From JADJPO01 sp963750395 (GTDB lineage: Bacteria; Actinomycetota; Actinomycetes; Actinomycetales; Kineosporiaceae), in the NCBI GenBank assembly GCA_963750395.1, contig CAVVQM010000008.1, positions 310,001 through 374,000 on the forward strand: a DNA stretch of 64,000 bases. The letters run 5' to 3'. Positions 1 to 8,333 of the stretch are shown in pieces (position 1 is the stretch's first letter; each line of letters begins with the position of its first letter). A program made the position numbers and the translations under genes. Under the pieces are notes generated by a model that saw only the letters and a program-made list of their open reading frames with translations, had not been told where the DNA came from and made no database searches.

Positions 1-2
1 GC

Positions 3-572
3 GTGGCGGACAGGGTCCGGGACGGCGTGGGGCCCGTCGACCTGTTGGTGAACAACGCCGGGTTCGCCGTCCGCAGCCGCTTCGTGGGCGGCGATCTCGC
101 GGCGCAGGTCTCGATGCTCGACGTCCTGGTCCGTGCGGTCATGGTGCTCTCGCACGCGGCCGCCACCGCGATGGTGGCCCGGGGCCGTGGCACGATCGTC
201 ACCGTGTCGTCCGTGGCGTCCTTCCTGCCCGGAGGGTCCTACTCGGCCGCCAAGGCCTGGGCCACCACGTTCACCACGAGTCTGGACGTCGAACTCGGGG
301 GGAGCGGGGTGCGGGCGATCACCCTGTGCCCCGGGTATGTCCGCACCGAGTTCCACGAGCGGATGGGCCTGGACCCGGGCCGTGTCGCCCCGGGATGGGC
401 CTGGCTGGACGGGGACCGTCTCGTCGCGGACTGTCTGACGGACGCGGCCCGGGGCCGATCTGTGAGCATCCCCGGTCGGCGCTACCGGACGGCGGTGATG
501 CTGGCGCGGGCCCTGCCGTTGCGGGCGTTGCCGGCCCTGGGCAGACGGGCGCAATCGCGCCGCCACGGCTGA
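3..572 (+). CDS. Short-chain dehydrogenase/reductase (5' end outside window)
   Basis: NAD(P)-dependent oxidoreductase of the SDR family; the substrate cannot be told from the sequence. The visible part starts inside the Rossmann fold. The NNAG motif is at residues 17-20, the catalytic serine is in the VTVSS stretch near residue 69-70, and the YSAAK motif supplies Tyr80 and Lys84. A PGYVRTEF stretch follows, as in classical SDRs. The N-terminal TGxxxGIG cofactor loop is missing because the gene begins upstream of the window. The C-terminus is basic (RRAQSRRHG). The next gene lies about 40 bp downstream on the same strand. Confidence 0.85.
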   Translation: MADRVRDGVGPVDLLVNNAGFAVRSRFVGGDLAAQVSMLDVLVRAVMVLSHAAATAMVARGRGTIVTVSSVASFLPGGSYSAAKAWATTFTTSLDVELGGSGVRAITLCPGYVRTEFHERMGLDPGRVAPGWAWLDGDRLVADCLTDAARGRSVSIPGRRYRTAVMLARALPLRALPALGRRAQSRRHG

Positions 573-614
573 TCCCGGCCTCAGGTCACGTCGTGGCGTG
601 CCGACAAGGATTCG

Positions 615-3206
615 GTGAGGGCGAGCAGATGGAGCGCGGGCCCAGGCCTGCGTCGTCCCGACCTGCAGCGTGCGCTGTTGCTGGTCGTGGCGCTGGCCCT
701 GGCCGCCCTGGCCGCCGTCCTGGGCTCGCCCCCGCCGGGGTGGTCGGTCCTGCTTCCGATGACCTGGTGGCTGCTCGCCGTGCTGTTCGCGATCGCGGAG
801 TGGGGGCCGGTCTCAGCCCGGTTCGTCCGGCATCGGCGCCGGCTCACGCTCACCCCGTTGCCCCTGGCCGCGGGGCTGCTGCTGTGCGGCCCCCGAGAAC
901 TCGTCGGCGGGATGCTGGCCGGCGCCCTGGTGTCCCGAGCCGTGCGTCGCCCCGGTGGCGTCCGGTGCGTCGTGGACGAGGTCACGCTCACCGCCTTCAT
1001 GGCGGCCACGGCGATCAGCGCCGTCGGCCTGGTGAGCGCGGCCGTTCGCCTGGTCCCCGGCGGAGTCACCGATCATGGTCCGTCCGGCTGGACGGCGACC
1101 GTCCTGTGCGTCCTGGCGGCCGTCGTGACCGCGGAATGGGTACGGGCCCGGGTGGGCGAGGCGGTCCTCGGCCTGGACGGTCTGTGGCCCCTGAACGGCG
1201 TGCGGGACCGGGCAGAGGGCTGGTTCGACGCCGCGCTGTCGGGTCTGGTCGCCGTGCCGGTGGTGGCGGTCACCCTTCGGTTCGGGGGTGTCGTGTCGAC
1301 CGCGCTGCTGATGGTCCTGGCGTGTGCCCTGATCGGCTACCGCGCGCAGACGAGCCTGTCCCGACGGCAGGGCGCGCTGGAGCGCCTGTATCAGGTCTCG
1401 GGTGCCCTGGTGCAGACCGCGGGACCGGTCGGCGCAGACCCCTCGCACACGGACATGGACGACCTGGTGCGCTCGGTCCTCGAACAGTCCATGGGCCTGC
1501 TCAACGCGCGCTACGCCGAACTGGTCTGGCTCGACGAGGAGGGCGCCCAGATCGCCTGGGTCCTCCGGGCGGGTTCTGCTCAGATGCTCGGCCCGGCGCC
1601 GCCCGAGCCGTACACGACCTCGCTCGGCAGCGTCGTCGACCGCCCCCGCCTCCTGCGTCCCGGCAATCCGGACGACCTCGACGCCCTGGCCGCACGGGGC
1701 AGCCTGCGGGAGGCCATGGTGGCGCCGCTGTCGGCCGGTTCGGTCCAGCGGCGCGGTCACCTGCTGCTGGCCGACGGCCAGGTGGTCGGATCGGGCTTCT
1801 CGCAGGACGATCTGCGTCTGCTGGTCACGGTGGCCAACCAGGCCGCCGTGGGGCTGGCCAACGCCGGACTGATCCGCCGGCTCCACCGCGAGGCGCGTGC
1901 CGACGAGCTCACGGGGCTGCCCAACCGGGCTCACTTCCGCGAACTCATCGAGGACAGCTGCGACCCGGCCGGCGCCTCCCGCGGTCCGGGCGGGTGGCTC
2001 GAGCCGTTCGCGGTGATGCTGCTCGACTTCGACGGGTTCAAGGCGATCAACGACACCCTCGGGCACGCGACGGGGGACGTGCTGCTCAAGGTGATCGCGC
2101 GCCGACTGGCGGCCGCGGTCGATCAGTTGGCCACGGTGGCCAGACTCGGCGGCGACGAGTTCGCGGTGATCGCTCCCGGCTGTCGTGACCAGCGTGACGC
2201 CATGGCGCTGGCTCGGCGGTTGCTCGCCGTCTTCGACGAACCGGTCGAGATCGACCAGGCTCGGCTGCGGCTGGGTGGCTCGCTGGGCATCTCCCTGTTC
2301 CCGGAGCACGGCGACAACACCTCGGACCTGATGCGCAACGCCGATCTGGCGATGTACGCGGCCAAGGCCGGAGCGGGCGGTGCCCGGATGTTCACCGAGG
2401 ATCTGCTGGCCGACAACGCGCTGGCGCTGACGCTGGGCGGAGACCTGCGTGACGCGATCGCCCGCGACGAGGTCGAGGTCGCCGTGCAGCCGGTGATCCG
2501 GATGGCCACCGACGAGCTGCACTCGGTCGAGGTGCTGGCCCGCTGGCACCATCCGGTGATCGGCGACATCCTGCCGCGGACCTTCTTCGCCGCCGCCGAA
2601 CAGGCGGGCCTCACCCCCGCGTTGTCGGTGCAGATCCTGCACCGGGCGCTGCGGTTGTGCCGCGGGTGGCTGGATCAGGGGCGGCGGGTCCGGGTGGCGG
2701 TCAACGTGGCGCCGCGTTGGCTGGCGGACACCAGCCTGCCGGAGATCGTGGGGGCGGCGCTGGCCACGCACGGCGTCCCGGCCGACCTGCTCACCCTCGA
2801 GCTGACCGAGCGCGGAGTGATCGCCGATCCCCGTCGCGTGACCGAGACGTTGCACCGGTTGCACGACCTCGGGGTGCACCTGTCCGTCGACGACTTCGGC
2901 ACGGGGTACTCCTCGCTGAGCTATCTGAGCCAGCTGCCCGTCGATCAGCTCAAGATCGATGAGGTCTTCGTCGCCAGGGTGGGCGGCAGCGAGCGGGACC
3001 TGTCCATCGTCCGGTCGCTGGTGGACCTCGGCCGTCATCTGAACCTCGAGGTGGTCGCGGAGGGCGTCAGCGATCAGGGGGTGCGCGACATCCTGACCGA
3101 GGTCGGCTGCCCGCTCGGGCAGGGCTTCCTGTTCGCCCACCCCTTCGACCCCAGCGAACTGGACGGGTTCGTCGTCGGAGGCAACCGGCTGGGCACCGCC
3201 GTCTGA
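615..3206 (+). CDS. Membrane GAF-GGDEF-EAL protein (c-di-GMP synthesis/breakdown)
   Basis: An 863-residue bifunctional-type c-di-GMP enzyme. The first ~250 residues hold several hydrophobic segments, suggesting a membrane sensor. A GAF-like region follows (about 270-410), then a GGDEF domain with an intact GGDEF signature at residues 512-516 (diguanylate cyclase), then an EAL domain. The EAL signature reads EVL (near residue 639), an accepted variant, and the DDFGTGYSS loop and AEGV motif of active phosphodiesterases are present. I see no RxxD inhibitory site at the expected place before GGDEF. The GTG start is chosen because AAGGA lies 4 nt upstream. Which activity dominates cannot be told. 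A second GGDEF protein occurs near 30 kb. Confidence 0.9.
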   Translation: MRASRWSAGPGLRRPDLQRALLLVVALALAALAAVLGSPPPGWSVLLPMTWWLLAVLFAIAEWGPVSARFVRHRRRLTLTPLPLAAGLLLCGPRELVGGMLAGALVSRAVRRPGGVRCVVDEVTLTAFMAATAISAVGLVSAAVRLVPGGVTDHGPSGWTATVLCVLAAVVTAEWVRARVGEAVLGLDGLWPLNGVRDRAEGWFDAALSGLVAVPVVAVTLRFGGVVSTALLMVLACALIGYRAQTSLSRRQGALERLYQVSGALVQTAGPVGADPSHTDMDDLVRSVLEQSMGLLNARYAELVWLDEEGAQIAWVLRAGSAQMLGPAPPEPYTTSLGSVVDRPRLLRPGNPDDLDALAARGSLREAMVAPLSAGSVQRRGHLLLADGQVVGSGFSQDDLRLLVTVANQAAVGLANAGLIRRLHREARADELTGLPNRAHFRELIEDSCDPAGASRGPGGWLEPFAVMLLDFDGFKAINDTLGHATGDVLLKVIARRLAAAVDQLATVARLGGDEFAVIAPGCRDQRDAMALARRLLAVFDEPVEIDQARLRLGGSLGISLFPEHGDNTSDLMRNADLAMYAAKAGAGGARMFTEDLLADNALALTLGGDLRDAIARDEVEVAVQPVIRMATDELHSVEVLARWHHPVIGDILPRTFFAAAEQAGLTPALSVQILHRALRLCRGWLDQGRRVRVAVNVAPRWLADTSLPEIVGAALATHGVPADLLTLELTERGVIADPRRVTETLHRLHDLGVHLSVDDFGTGYSSLSYLSQLPVDQLKIDEVFVARVGGSERDLSIVRSLVDLGRHLNLEVVAEGVSDQGVRDILTEVGCPLGQGFLFAHPFDPSELDGFVVGGNRLGTAV

Positions 3207-3264
3207 GTTGTCGACCGGCCGTCGACCGGCCGTCGGCCCGGCGTCGGCCACCCGCGGTCGCGAG

Positions 3265-3270
3265 TAGGCT
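3265..3270 (+). promoter_or_regulatory. -10-like hexamer of a probable leaderless pyrE transcript
   Basis: TAGGCT ends exactly 6 nt before the GTG of pyrE, which would place transcription start on or next to the start codon. No clear -35 is visible. Confidence 0.45.
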
Positions 3271-3276
3271 CCCCGG

Positions 3277-3842
3277 GTGGACGAGTCGAGGATGGATGCC
3301 CGTTCCGAACTGCAGCAGCTGATCGCCGACCTCGCCGTGGTGCACGGCCGGGTGAGGCTGAGCAGCGGCCGGGAGGCCGACTACTACGTGGACCTGCGAC
3401 GGATCACGCTGCACGGGCGTGCCGCCCCGCTGGTCGGCGAGGTGATGCTCGATCTCGCGTCGGCGTGTCGGTCGTGAGGCCGTTCGAGGCGGTCGGCGGT
3501 CTGACGCTGGGCGCCGACCCGGTGGCCACCGCGATGCTGCACGCGCAGTCGCGTCGGGGCGGCCGGTTGGACGCGTTCGTCGTCCGCAAGCAGGGCAAGG
3601 CCCACGGGCTGCAGCGGCGCGTCGAGGGTCCGGACGTCGCCGGTCGGCCGGTGCTGGCGGTCGAGGACACCTCGACGACCGGAGGGTCGGTGCTCACCGC
3701 CGTCGAGGCGCTGCGTGAGGCGGGCGCCGACGTGGTCGCGGTCGCGGTGATCGTGGACCGGGGGACCGGCGCCCGCGAGGTCGTCGAGGCTCAGGGACTG
3801 CCCTACCTCGCCGCGTACTCGTCGGCCGATCTGGGGTTGTGA
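3277..3842 (+). pseudogene. pyrE: Orotate phosphoribosyltransferase, one frameshift
   Basis: PyrE converts orotate and PRPP to OMP in pyrimidine synthesis. The N-terminal part has the family's YYVDLRRITLHGRAAPLVG stretch. The reading frame then runs into a stop near 3476. The rest continues one frame over, beginning close to FEAVGGLTLGADPVATAM and including the PRPP-binding loop (LAVEDTSTTGGS). One missing base near 3464 explains the break; a C restored there gives a continuous protein of about 188 residues, normal for the family. Both halves are well conserved and have no other stops, so sequencing error is as likely as true inactivation. Because the gene is needed for UMP synthesis, a real break would make the cell a uracil auxotroph unless a second copy exists. 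Confidence 0.85.
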
Positions 3843-3861
3843 CCGCTCAAGGCCGCGAGCC

Positions 3862-4527
3862 TCAGGCGGCACCCGTGGTGCGGGACTTCAGCCGCTCGCG
3901 CAGCACCTCGAAGGCGATCGGGATGACCGAGACGGCCACGATGGCCAGCAGGATCACCTCGACGTTGTTCCGCACGACGTCCACCTTCCCCAGGGCCGCG
4001 CCGAGCAGGGTGACCCCGGTCGCCCAGAGGACGCCGCCGATGCCGCTGTACATGAAGTAGCGACGTCGATCCATCTCGCCCACGCCCGCCATCACCGTGA
4101 TGAAGGTGCGCACGATCGGCACGAACCGGGCCAGGACGATCGCCCGGTTGCCGTACTTGTCGAAGAACTCACGGGTCTTCTCGACGTACTCACGCCGGAA
4201 CAGCTTGGAATCGGGCTTGCGGAAGATGGCCGGACCGGACAGCCGCCCGATCTGGTACCCGACCACGTTGCCCGCGAAGGCGGAGACGGTCAGCACGATG
4301 CAGGCCAGCCACAGGGGCTCCTGGATCACCCCCGCGGTGACCAGCAGGCCCACCGTGAACAGCAGCGAGTCTCCGGGCAGGAAGAACCCGATCAGCAGTC
4401 CGCACTCGGCGAAGATGATCGCGACGGCTCCCCACAACGCCCAGGTCCCCAGGCTGTTGAGCAGAGTGTCCGGGTTGAGCCAGTCCGGTCCGAGGGCGGG
4501 CACGGTCATGATGGCGTCCATGAGCAC
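3862..4527 (-). CDS. DedA family membrane protein
   Basis: A 221-residue protein with several hydrophobic segments and the hallmarks of the DedA/VTT family: FAECGLLIGFFLPGDSLL near the N-terminus and the FxRFVPIVRT-type loop (ARFVPIVRTF) in the middle. Members are inner-membrane proteins linked to lipid carrier recycling and envelope homeostasis; the substrate here is unknown. The GTG start is preferred because a TACTCT hexamer ends 6 nt upstream, the leaderless arrangement seen elsewhere in this window. In-frame ATGs at 4521 and 4509 are alternatives. It is convergent with pyrE and divergent from the rRNA methyltransferase gene. Confidence 0.88.
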   Translation of the reverse strand: MLMDAIMTVPALGPDWLNPDTLLNSLGTWALWGAVAIIFAECGLLIGFFLPGDSLLFTVGLLVTAGVIQEPLWLACIVLTVSAFAGNVVGYQIGRLSGPAIFRKPDSKLFRREYVEKTREFFDKYGNRAIVLARFVPIVRTFITVMAGVGEMDRRRYFMYSGIGGVLWATGVTLLGAALGKVDVVRNNVEVILLAIVAVSVIPIAFEVLRERLKSRTTGAA

Positions 4528-4533
4528 GCAGTC

Positions 4534-4539
4534 AGAGTA
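4534..4539 (-). promoter_or_regulatory. -10-like hexamer of the dedA-like gene
   Basis: TACTCT (minus strand) followed by 6 nt and the GTG start; probable leaderless promoter. Confidence 0.4.
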
Positions 4540-4615
4540 CGGGGCCGAACCTGGTGCGGTTGACCGTACGGCCCCGCGGGAGGCGATTCACGCCACTGGG
4601 ACAGCAGATCCACAG

Positions 4616-5212
4616 GTGGGGGCCGGCCCGTGGCCGCCGCCCTGGCCGCGGGACGCGCGGTACGACCCGGCCCTGCTGCGCGACGGCGACCGGCGCAACG
4701 TGGTGGACCGCTACCGGTACTGGAGCGTCGAGGCGATCCGCGAGGATCTGGACACCCGCCGACACCCCTTCCACGTGGCCATCGAGAACTGGGCCCACGA
4801 CCTCAACATCGGCTCCGTGGTGCGCACCGCGAACGCGTTCAACGTGGCCGGGGTGCACATCGTGGGCCGACGCCGGTGGAATCGCCGGGGCGCGATGGTC
4901 ACCGACGCCTACCTCCATGTGCACCATCACGCGGATGCCGCGGCGCTCGCCGCCTGGGTGAGGGACGAGGACCTGCCGCTGCTCGGGATCGACAACCTGC
5001 CCGGCGCCGTCCCGCTCGAGACCCACGAGCTGCCACGACGCTGCATGTTGCTGTTCGGCCAGGAGGGACCCGGTCTGAGCGAGCCCGCCCGGGCGGCCTG
5101 CACCGCGGTCCTGTCCATCGCACAGTTCGGCTCGACCCGGTCGATCAACGCCGGGGCCGCCGCGGCGATCGCCATGCACGCCTGGGTGAGGGCGCACGCG
5201 AGTCCCGGCTGA
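4616..5212 (+). CDS. SpoU/TrmH-family RNA 2'-O-methyltransferase
   Basis: A 198-residue SPOUT-class methyltransferase, expected to methylate a ribose in rRNA or tRNA using SAM. The three SpoU motifs are present in order: motif 1 NIGSVVRTANAF, motif 2 LFGQEGPGLS, and motif 3 GSTRSINAGAAAAIAMH, which forms the trefoil-knot SAM site. The protein resembles, from memory, M. tuberculosis Rv0380c, also located near pyrE. The GTG start gives a length close to that relative. An in-frame ATG at 4520 would add 32 poorly conserved residues and overlap the 5' end of the divergent dedA-like gene. No convincing ribosome binding site decides between them. Confidence 0.87.
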   Translation: MGAGPWPPPWPRDARYDPALLRDGDRRNVVDRYRYWSVEAIREDLDTRRHPFHVAIENWAHDLNIGSVVRTANAFNVAGVHIVGRRRWNRRGAMVTDAYLHVHHHADAAALAAWVRDEDLPLLGIDNLPGAVPLETHELPRRCMLLFGQEGPGLSEPARAACTAVLSIAQFGSTRSINAGAAAAIAMHAWVRAHASPG

Positions 5213-5217
5213 GCCGA

Positions 5218-5268
5218 CGAAAGGGTGCTGTCCTCCCCCCTGGTGAGGGGGAGGACAGCACCCTTTCG
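5218..5268. terminator. Bidirectional hairpin terminator (shared repeat, copy 1)
   Basis: A perfect 22-bp stem with a 7-nt loop (5240-5246), lying between the 3' ends of two convergent genes. The core (GGGTGCTGTCCTCCCCC and its complement) recurs near 25.05 kb with one compensatory base-pair change, so it belongs to a dispersed hairpin family. Confidence 0.85.
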
Positions 5269-5274
5269 TACCGG

Positions 5275-6162
5275 TCAATCGCGCTCGCAGAGGTACATCG
5301 CGGCCAGGACCATGGCCCCTCCGGCCGCAAGCCGCCAGGTGAACGCCTCGACGCCCAGCCCGATCGCGAAGACCGCCGCCCAGATCGGCTCCAGGGTCAT
5401 GATCACGGCGGCCCGGGCCGGGTGCAACCGGGCCTGTGCCCAGGTCTGCAGCAGCATCGTCAGCGCGCCCACGACGACGGCCGCGTAGATCATTCCGATC
5501 CAGTCGAAGCGCCCGGACGGCACGGTGATCCCACCGGGAAGGGCGAACAGCCCGGAGAGCACCGCGGTGGTCCCGGACTGCACCACGGCCAGTTCGACGG
5601 CGTAGCGGGCGTCCGCCCAGCGGCCGAGGCCGAGGATGTGCAGCGCGAACAGCACCGCCCCGCCCAGGGTGATCGCCTCGCCGACACCGAGGGCGGCGGC
5701 ACCGCCGCCCAGGGTGATGGTCGCCAGCCCGAGCGCCGCCAGCCCTGTCGCCGTCCAGACCGTGCGTCCGAGACGCTGACGCCACAGGAGCGCGCCCAGC
5801 AGCGGGGTGAACACGACGTACATGCCGGTCAGGAAGCCGCTCACCGAGGGCGGGGTCGAGGCCAGCCCCATGGTGAGCAGCAGGTTGCCGCCGCCGAACA
5901 GCAGGCCGAGCAGCACGGCGCGCCGCCGCAGCCACCACGGCATGGGGTCGGCGTCGCGCGGCAGCAGGGCGGCCAGGGCCACGGTGGCCAGCGCGAACCG
6001 CACCGCCATGTGGTCGGCGGCGGGGATCCTGTTGGTCGCGTCGTGCAACAGCACGAACGTCGACCCCCAGGCGGCGGTGACCACCAGCAGGGCGAGGATG
6101 GGCAGACCGGTCGCGATGCGCGAGCGCGGTCCGCTCGGGCGGAGAATCGTCGTGGTGCTCAT
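5275..6162 (-). CDS. EamA/DMT-family transporter
   Basis: A 295-residue integral membrane protein with about ten hydrophobic segments in two similar halves, the EamA (drug/metabolite transporter) layout. The family signature TAAWGSTF is near the N-terminus, and LEPIWAAVFA in the second repeat is the typical mirror motif. Substrate unknown; relatives export amino acids or metabolites. The ATG is chosen because hydrophobic, family-like sequence begins just after it; a longer frame upstream is arginine/proline-rich and runs into the regulatory palindromes. It is divergent from an Lrp/AsnC regulator, a common pairing for amino-acid exporters, so control by that protein is likely (inference). Confidence 0.85.
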   Translation of the reverse strand: MSTTTILRPSGPRSRIATGLPILALLVVTAAWGSTFVLLHDATNRIPAADHMAVRFALATVALAALLPRDADPMPWWLRRRAVLLGLLFGGGNLLLTMGLASTPPSVSGFLTGMYVVFTPLLGALLWRQRLGRTVWTATGLAALGLATITLGGGAAALGVGEAITLGGAVLFALHILGLGRWADARYAVELAVVQSGTTAVLSGLFALPGGITVPSGRFDWIGMIYAAVVVGALTMLLQTWAQARLHPARAAVIMTLEPIWAAVFAIGLGVEAFTWRLAAGGAMVLAAMYLCERD

Positions 6163-6305
6163 GACGCCAGACAACGGTGCGGGGGCCGGCCGCCGATACC
6201 CCTGCGACCAGGGACGATGAGCAACGCCCGGATCCCCGGGTCGCGGCTTCGGAATCACCCGCCGGACGGCGGGAATCGCCGCGGCCGGGCCGGGGACGGC
6301 GCGCG

Positions 6306-6349
6306 GTCGCCGATCGGCGACGATGACCCCGCGGTCGCCGATCGGCGAC
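6306..6349. promoter_or_regulatory. Two identical 16-bp palindromes (probable Lrp operators)
   Basis: GTCGCCGATCGGCGAC occurs twice (6306-6321 and 6334-6349), each a perfect palindrome, with starts 28 bp apart, in the region between the divergent transporter and Lrp genes. The second copy overlaps the -10-like hexamer of the Lrp gene, as expected for autorepression. Confidence 0.6.
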
Positions 6350-6352
6350 AAT
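6347..6352 (+). promoter_or_regulatory. -10-like hexamer of the Lrp-type gene
   Basis: GACAAT ends 6 nt before the GTG start; it overlaps the last bases of the second palindrome. Confidence 0.4.
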
Positions 6353-6358
6353 GACGCC

Positions 6359-6829
6359 GTGAGTCAGCAGGACGCCGTGGCCCCCGCCCCCGTCGACGCC
6401 ACCGATCGCCGGATCCTGCGACTGCTCGCCCACAACGCGCGCGCCTCCTATCGCGATCTGGGCGAGGCGGTCGGCCTGTCGGCCAACGCGGTCACCCAGC
6501 GGATGCGCCGGATGGAGCAGGCCGGGGTGATCCGCGGCTACACGGCCCGGCTCGACCCCGGGCTGGACGGCGCGACGCTGCAGGCCGTCGTCCATCTGCA
6601 CACGGCCATCGACGTCGACCTGGCTCCCCTGGAGAAGGCGATCTGGGCCGTTCCCGGAGTGAGCGAACTGCTCGACCTGGCCGGGAGCATCGATTACGAG
6701 GTGCGTCTGAGGGCCCGGTCCCAGGCCGAGATCTACGACGCGGTGAATCGTCTGCGGTTGTTGCCGGGGATCACCGACATCGAGACCAGGCCCGTGCTGC
6801 GGGCCGTGCTGCGGCCGACCCGCACCTGA
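6359..6829 (+). CDS. Lrp/AsnC family transcriptional regulator
   Basis: A 156-residue regulator. The N-terminal winged helix-turn-helix is clear (DATDRRILRLLAHNARASYRD... LSANAVTQRMRRMEQAGVIRGYTARLD pattern), and the C-terminal half matches the RAM/AsnC ligand-binding domain that forms octamers and binds amino acids. The GTG at 6359 is preferred over an upstream ATG because the upstream stretch contains the palindromes and a -10-like hexamer 6 nt before the GTG. It probably controls itself and the divergent EamA exporter (inference from layout). The effector amino acid is unknown. Confidence 0.88.
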   Translation: MSQQDAVAPAPVDATDRRILRLLAHNARASYRDLGEAVGLSANAVTQRMRRMEQAGVIRGYTARLDPGLDGATLQAVVHLHTAIDVDLAPLEKAIWAVPGVSELLDLAGSIDYEVRLRARSQAEIYDAVNRLRLLPGITDIETRPVLRAVLRPTRT

Positions 6830-6844
6830 GCCCTCTCAGGCGCC

Positions 6845-6997
6845 TCACCGGCCGACCTTGGCCCAGACCGCGTCGCGCCGGGCCGGACCCGCGCCCGTTA
6901 CCACCGCCACATCAGCCGGGAACCCGCAGACGTCGCAGGTCAGCCGGGTCCGCATCCGGGCGGGCACGTCCAAGCACGGGGGGATGATGCCCATCAT
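6845..6997 (-). CDS. Possible 50-residue CxxC protein
   Basis: A short frame starting MMGIIPPCLDV with a CDVCG pair in the middle, which could form a zinc ribbon or metal knuckle together with the upstream cysteine. Nearly all codons end in G or C, as in real genes of this window, and there is an in-frame stop 45 nt before the ATG. It is convergent with the Lrp gene and lies upstream of fba on the opposite strand. I do not recognise a family, and no clear ribosome binding site is visible. It fills an otherwise empty 300-bp gap. Confidence 0.4.
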   Translation of the reverse strand: MMGIIPPCLDVPARMRTRLTCDVCGFPADVAVVTGAGPARRDAVWAKVGR

Positions 6998-7130
6998 GGC
7001 CGGCCCGCTGCCGGGCGACGCGCGCCGCTGCTCGCGAAATCACCGGGACCTACGGTATCCAGCCCTGGGCCGAACCGTGGAAGGATCGAGGCTGGACCCA
7101 CATCGACACTCGATCCCAGGAGCGCACGTC

Positions 7131-8153
7131 ATGCCTATCGCAACCCCCGAGGTGTACGCCGAGATGCTCGACCGGGCCAAGGCGGGTCGCTTCGCCTACC
7201 CGGCGATCAACGTCAGCTCCTCCCAGACTCTGAACGCCGCCATCCAGGGCTTCGCCGAGGCTGAGAGCGACGGCATCGTCCAGGTCTCCACCGGCGGTGC
7301 GGAGTACCTGTCCGGCTCCACCGTCAAGGACATGGTCACCGGCTCGACGGCTCTGGCCGCCTTCGCCGGCGAGGTGGCCAAGAAGTACCCCGTCAACATC
7401 GCCCTGCACACCGACCACTGCCCGAAGAACAAGCTCGACGGGTTCGTCCGTCCGTTGCTGGCCATCAGCGCGGAGCGGGTCAAGAACGGCCAGGCTCCCC
7501 TGTTCCAGTCCCACATGTGGGACGGCTCGGCGGTCCCGCTGAAGGAGAACCTCGACATCGCGGTGGAACTCCTCGCGCTCGCCAAGGCCGCGAACATCGT
7601 CCTCGAGGTCGAGATCGGCGTCGTCGGTGGCGAGGAGGACGGTGTCGCCAACGAGATCAACGATCAGCTCTACACGACCGTCGAGGACGGGATGGCCACC
7701 GCCGCCGCCCTCGGGCTCGGTGAGAACGGCCGCTACATGGCGGCGCTGACCTTCGGCAACGTGCACGGCGTGTACAAGCCGGGCAACGTCAAGCTGCGCC
7801 CGGAGATCCTCAAGGAGATCCAGGACGCCGTCGGCGCCAAGTACGGCAAGGAGAAGCCCTTCGACCTGGTCTTCCATGGGGGATCCGGTTCGCTGCCCCA
7901 GGAGATCTCGGACGCGGTGGACTTCGGCGTGATCAAGATGAACGTCGACACCGACACCCAGTACGCCTTCACCCGCCCGGTCGCCGCCCACATGCTCAAG
8001 CACTACGACGGCGTCCTGAAGATCGACGGCGAGGTCGGCAACAAGAAGACCTACGACCCGCGCGCCTGGGGCAAGGCCGCCGAGGCCGGCATGGCGGCTC
8101 GAGTGATCGAGGCCTGCCAGAACCTGCGCTCGGCCGGCACCAGGATCACGTAG
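7131..8153 (+). CDS. fba: Class II fructose-bisphosphate aldolase
   Basis: A 340-residue zinc-dependent aldolase of glycolysis/gluconeogenesis, interconverting fructose 1,6-bisphosphate with DHAP and glyceraldehyde 3-phosphate. The LHTDHCPK motif (His93, Asp95, His96) carries the catalytic Asp and a zinc ligand, and FHGGSGS forms the phosphate-binding loop. GNVHGVYKPGNVKL holds a further metal His. Length and motifs fit the long class II form of actinobacteria and E. coli. The ATG is supported by AGGAG about 11 nt upstream. A strong hairpin terminator follows, so fba is probably transcribed alone, with a promoter in the ~130 bp before it. Confidence 0.97.
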   Translation: MPIATPEVYAEMLDRAKAGRFAYPAINVSSSQTLNAAIQGFAEAESDGIVQVSTGGAEYLSGSTVKDMVTGSTALAAFAGEVAKKYPVNIALHTDHCPKNKLDGFVRPLLAISAERVKNGQAPLFQSHMWDGSAVPLKENLDIAVELLALAKAANIVLEVEIGVVGGEEDGVANEINDQLYTTVEDGMATAAALGLGENGRYMAALTFGNVHGVYKPGNVKLRPEILKEIQDAVGAKYGKEKPFDLVFHGGSGSLPQEISDAVDFGVIKMNVDTDTQYAFTRPVAAHMLKHYDGVLKIDGEVGNKKTYDPRAWGKAAEAGMAARVIEACQNLRSAGTRIT

Positions 8154-8185
8154 TCCCCCGGCCGCCTGCACGCAGGGGCCGAACA

Positions 8186-8226
8186 GCAGTCAAGGGTGGA
8201 CGCCGTCGGCGTCCACCCTTGACTGC
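8186..8226 (+). terminator. Hairpin terminator after fba
   Basis: A perfect 19-bp stem (8186-8204 and 8208-8226) around a 3-nt centre, 32 bp after the fba stop. Confidence 0.85.
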
Positions 8227-8333
8227 CTCCCGCCTCATCTCGCCCAACTCGACCAGCGGGGCTCGAGTCGGTTCCGGGGCTCGTAGACTCGGGTGGTCCT
8301 TCCGACCCCACGTTCACGACAGGCGGTAGATCC

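Noticed and set aside
3206..3250. GTCGACCGGCC duplicate after the first GGDEF/EAL gene as a regulatory element
   Set aside because: Only two 11-bp copies in GC-rich spacer; could be chance.
813..3251. Long minus-strand reading frame opposite the GGDEF/EAL gene
   Set aside because: High-GC antisense frame; no family motifs, and the plus strand has complete domains.
3440..3490. Programmed frameshift in pyrE
   Set aside because: No slippery heptamer and no following pseudoknot-like structure visible; a missing base fits better.
4532..6601. 689-codon minus-strand frame spanning the methyltransferase and transporter region
   Set aside because: Joins antisense of the methyltransferase and another frame of the transporter; the transporter is in a different frame.
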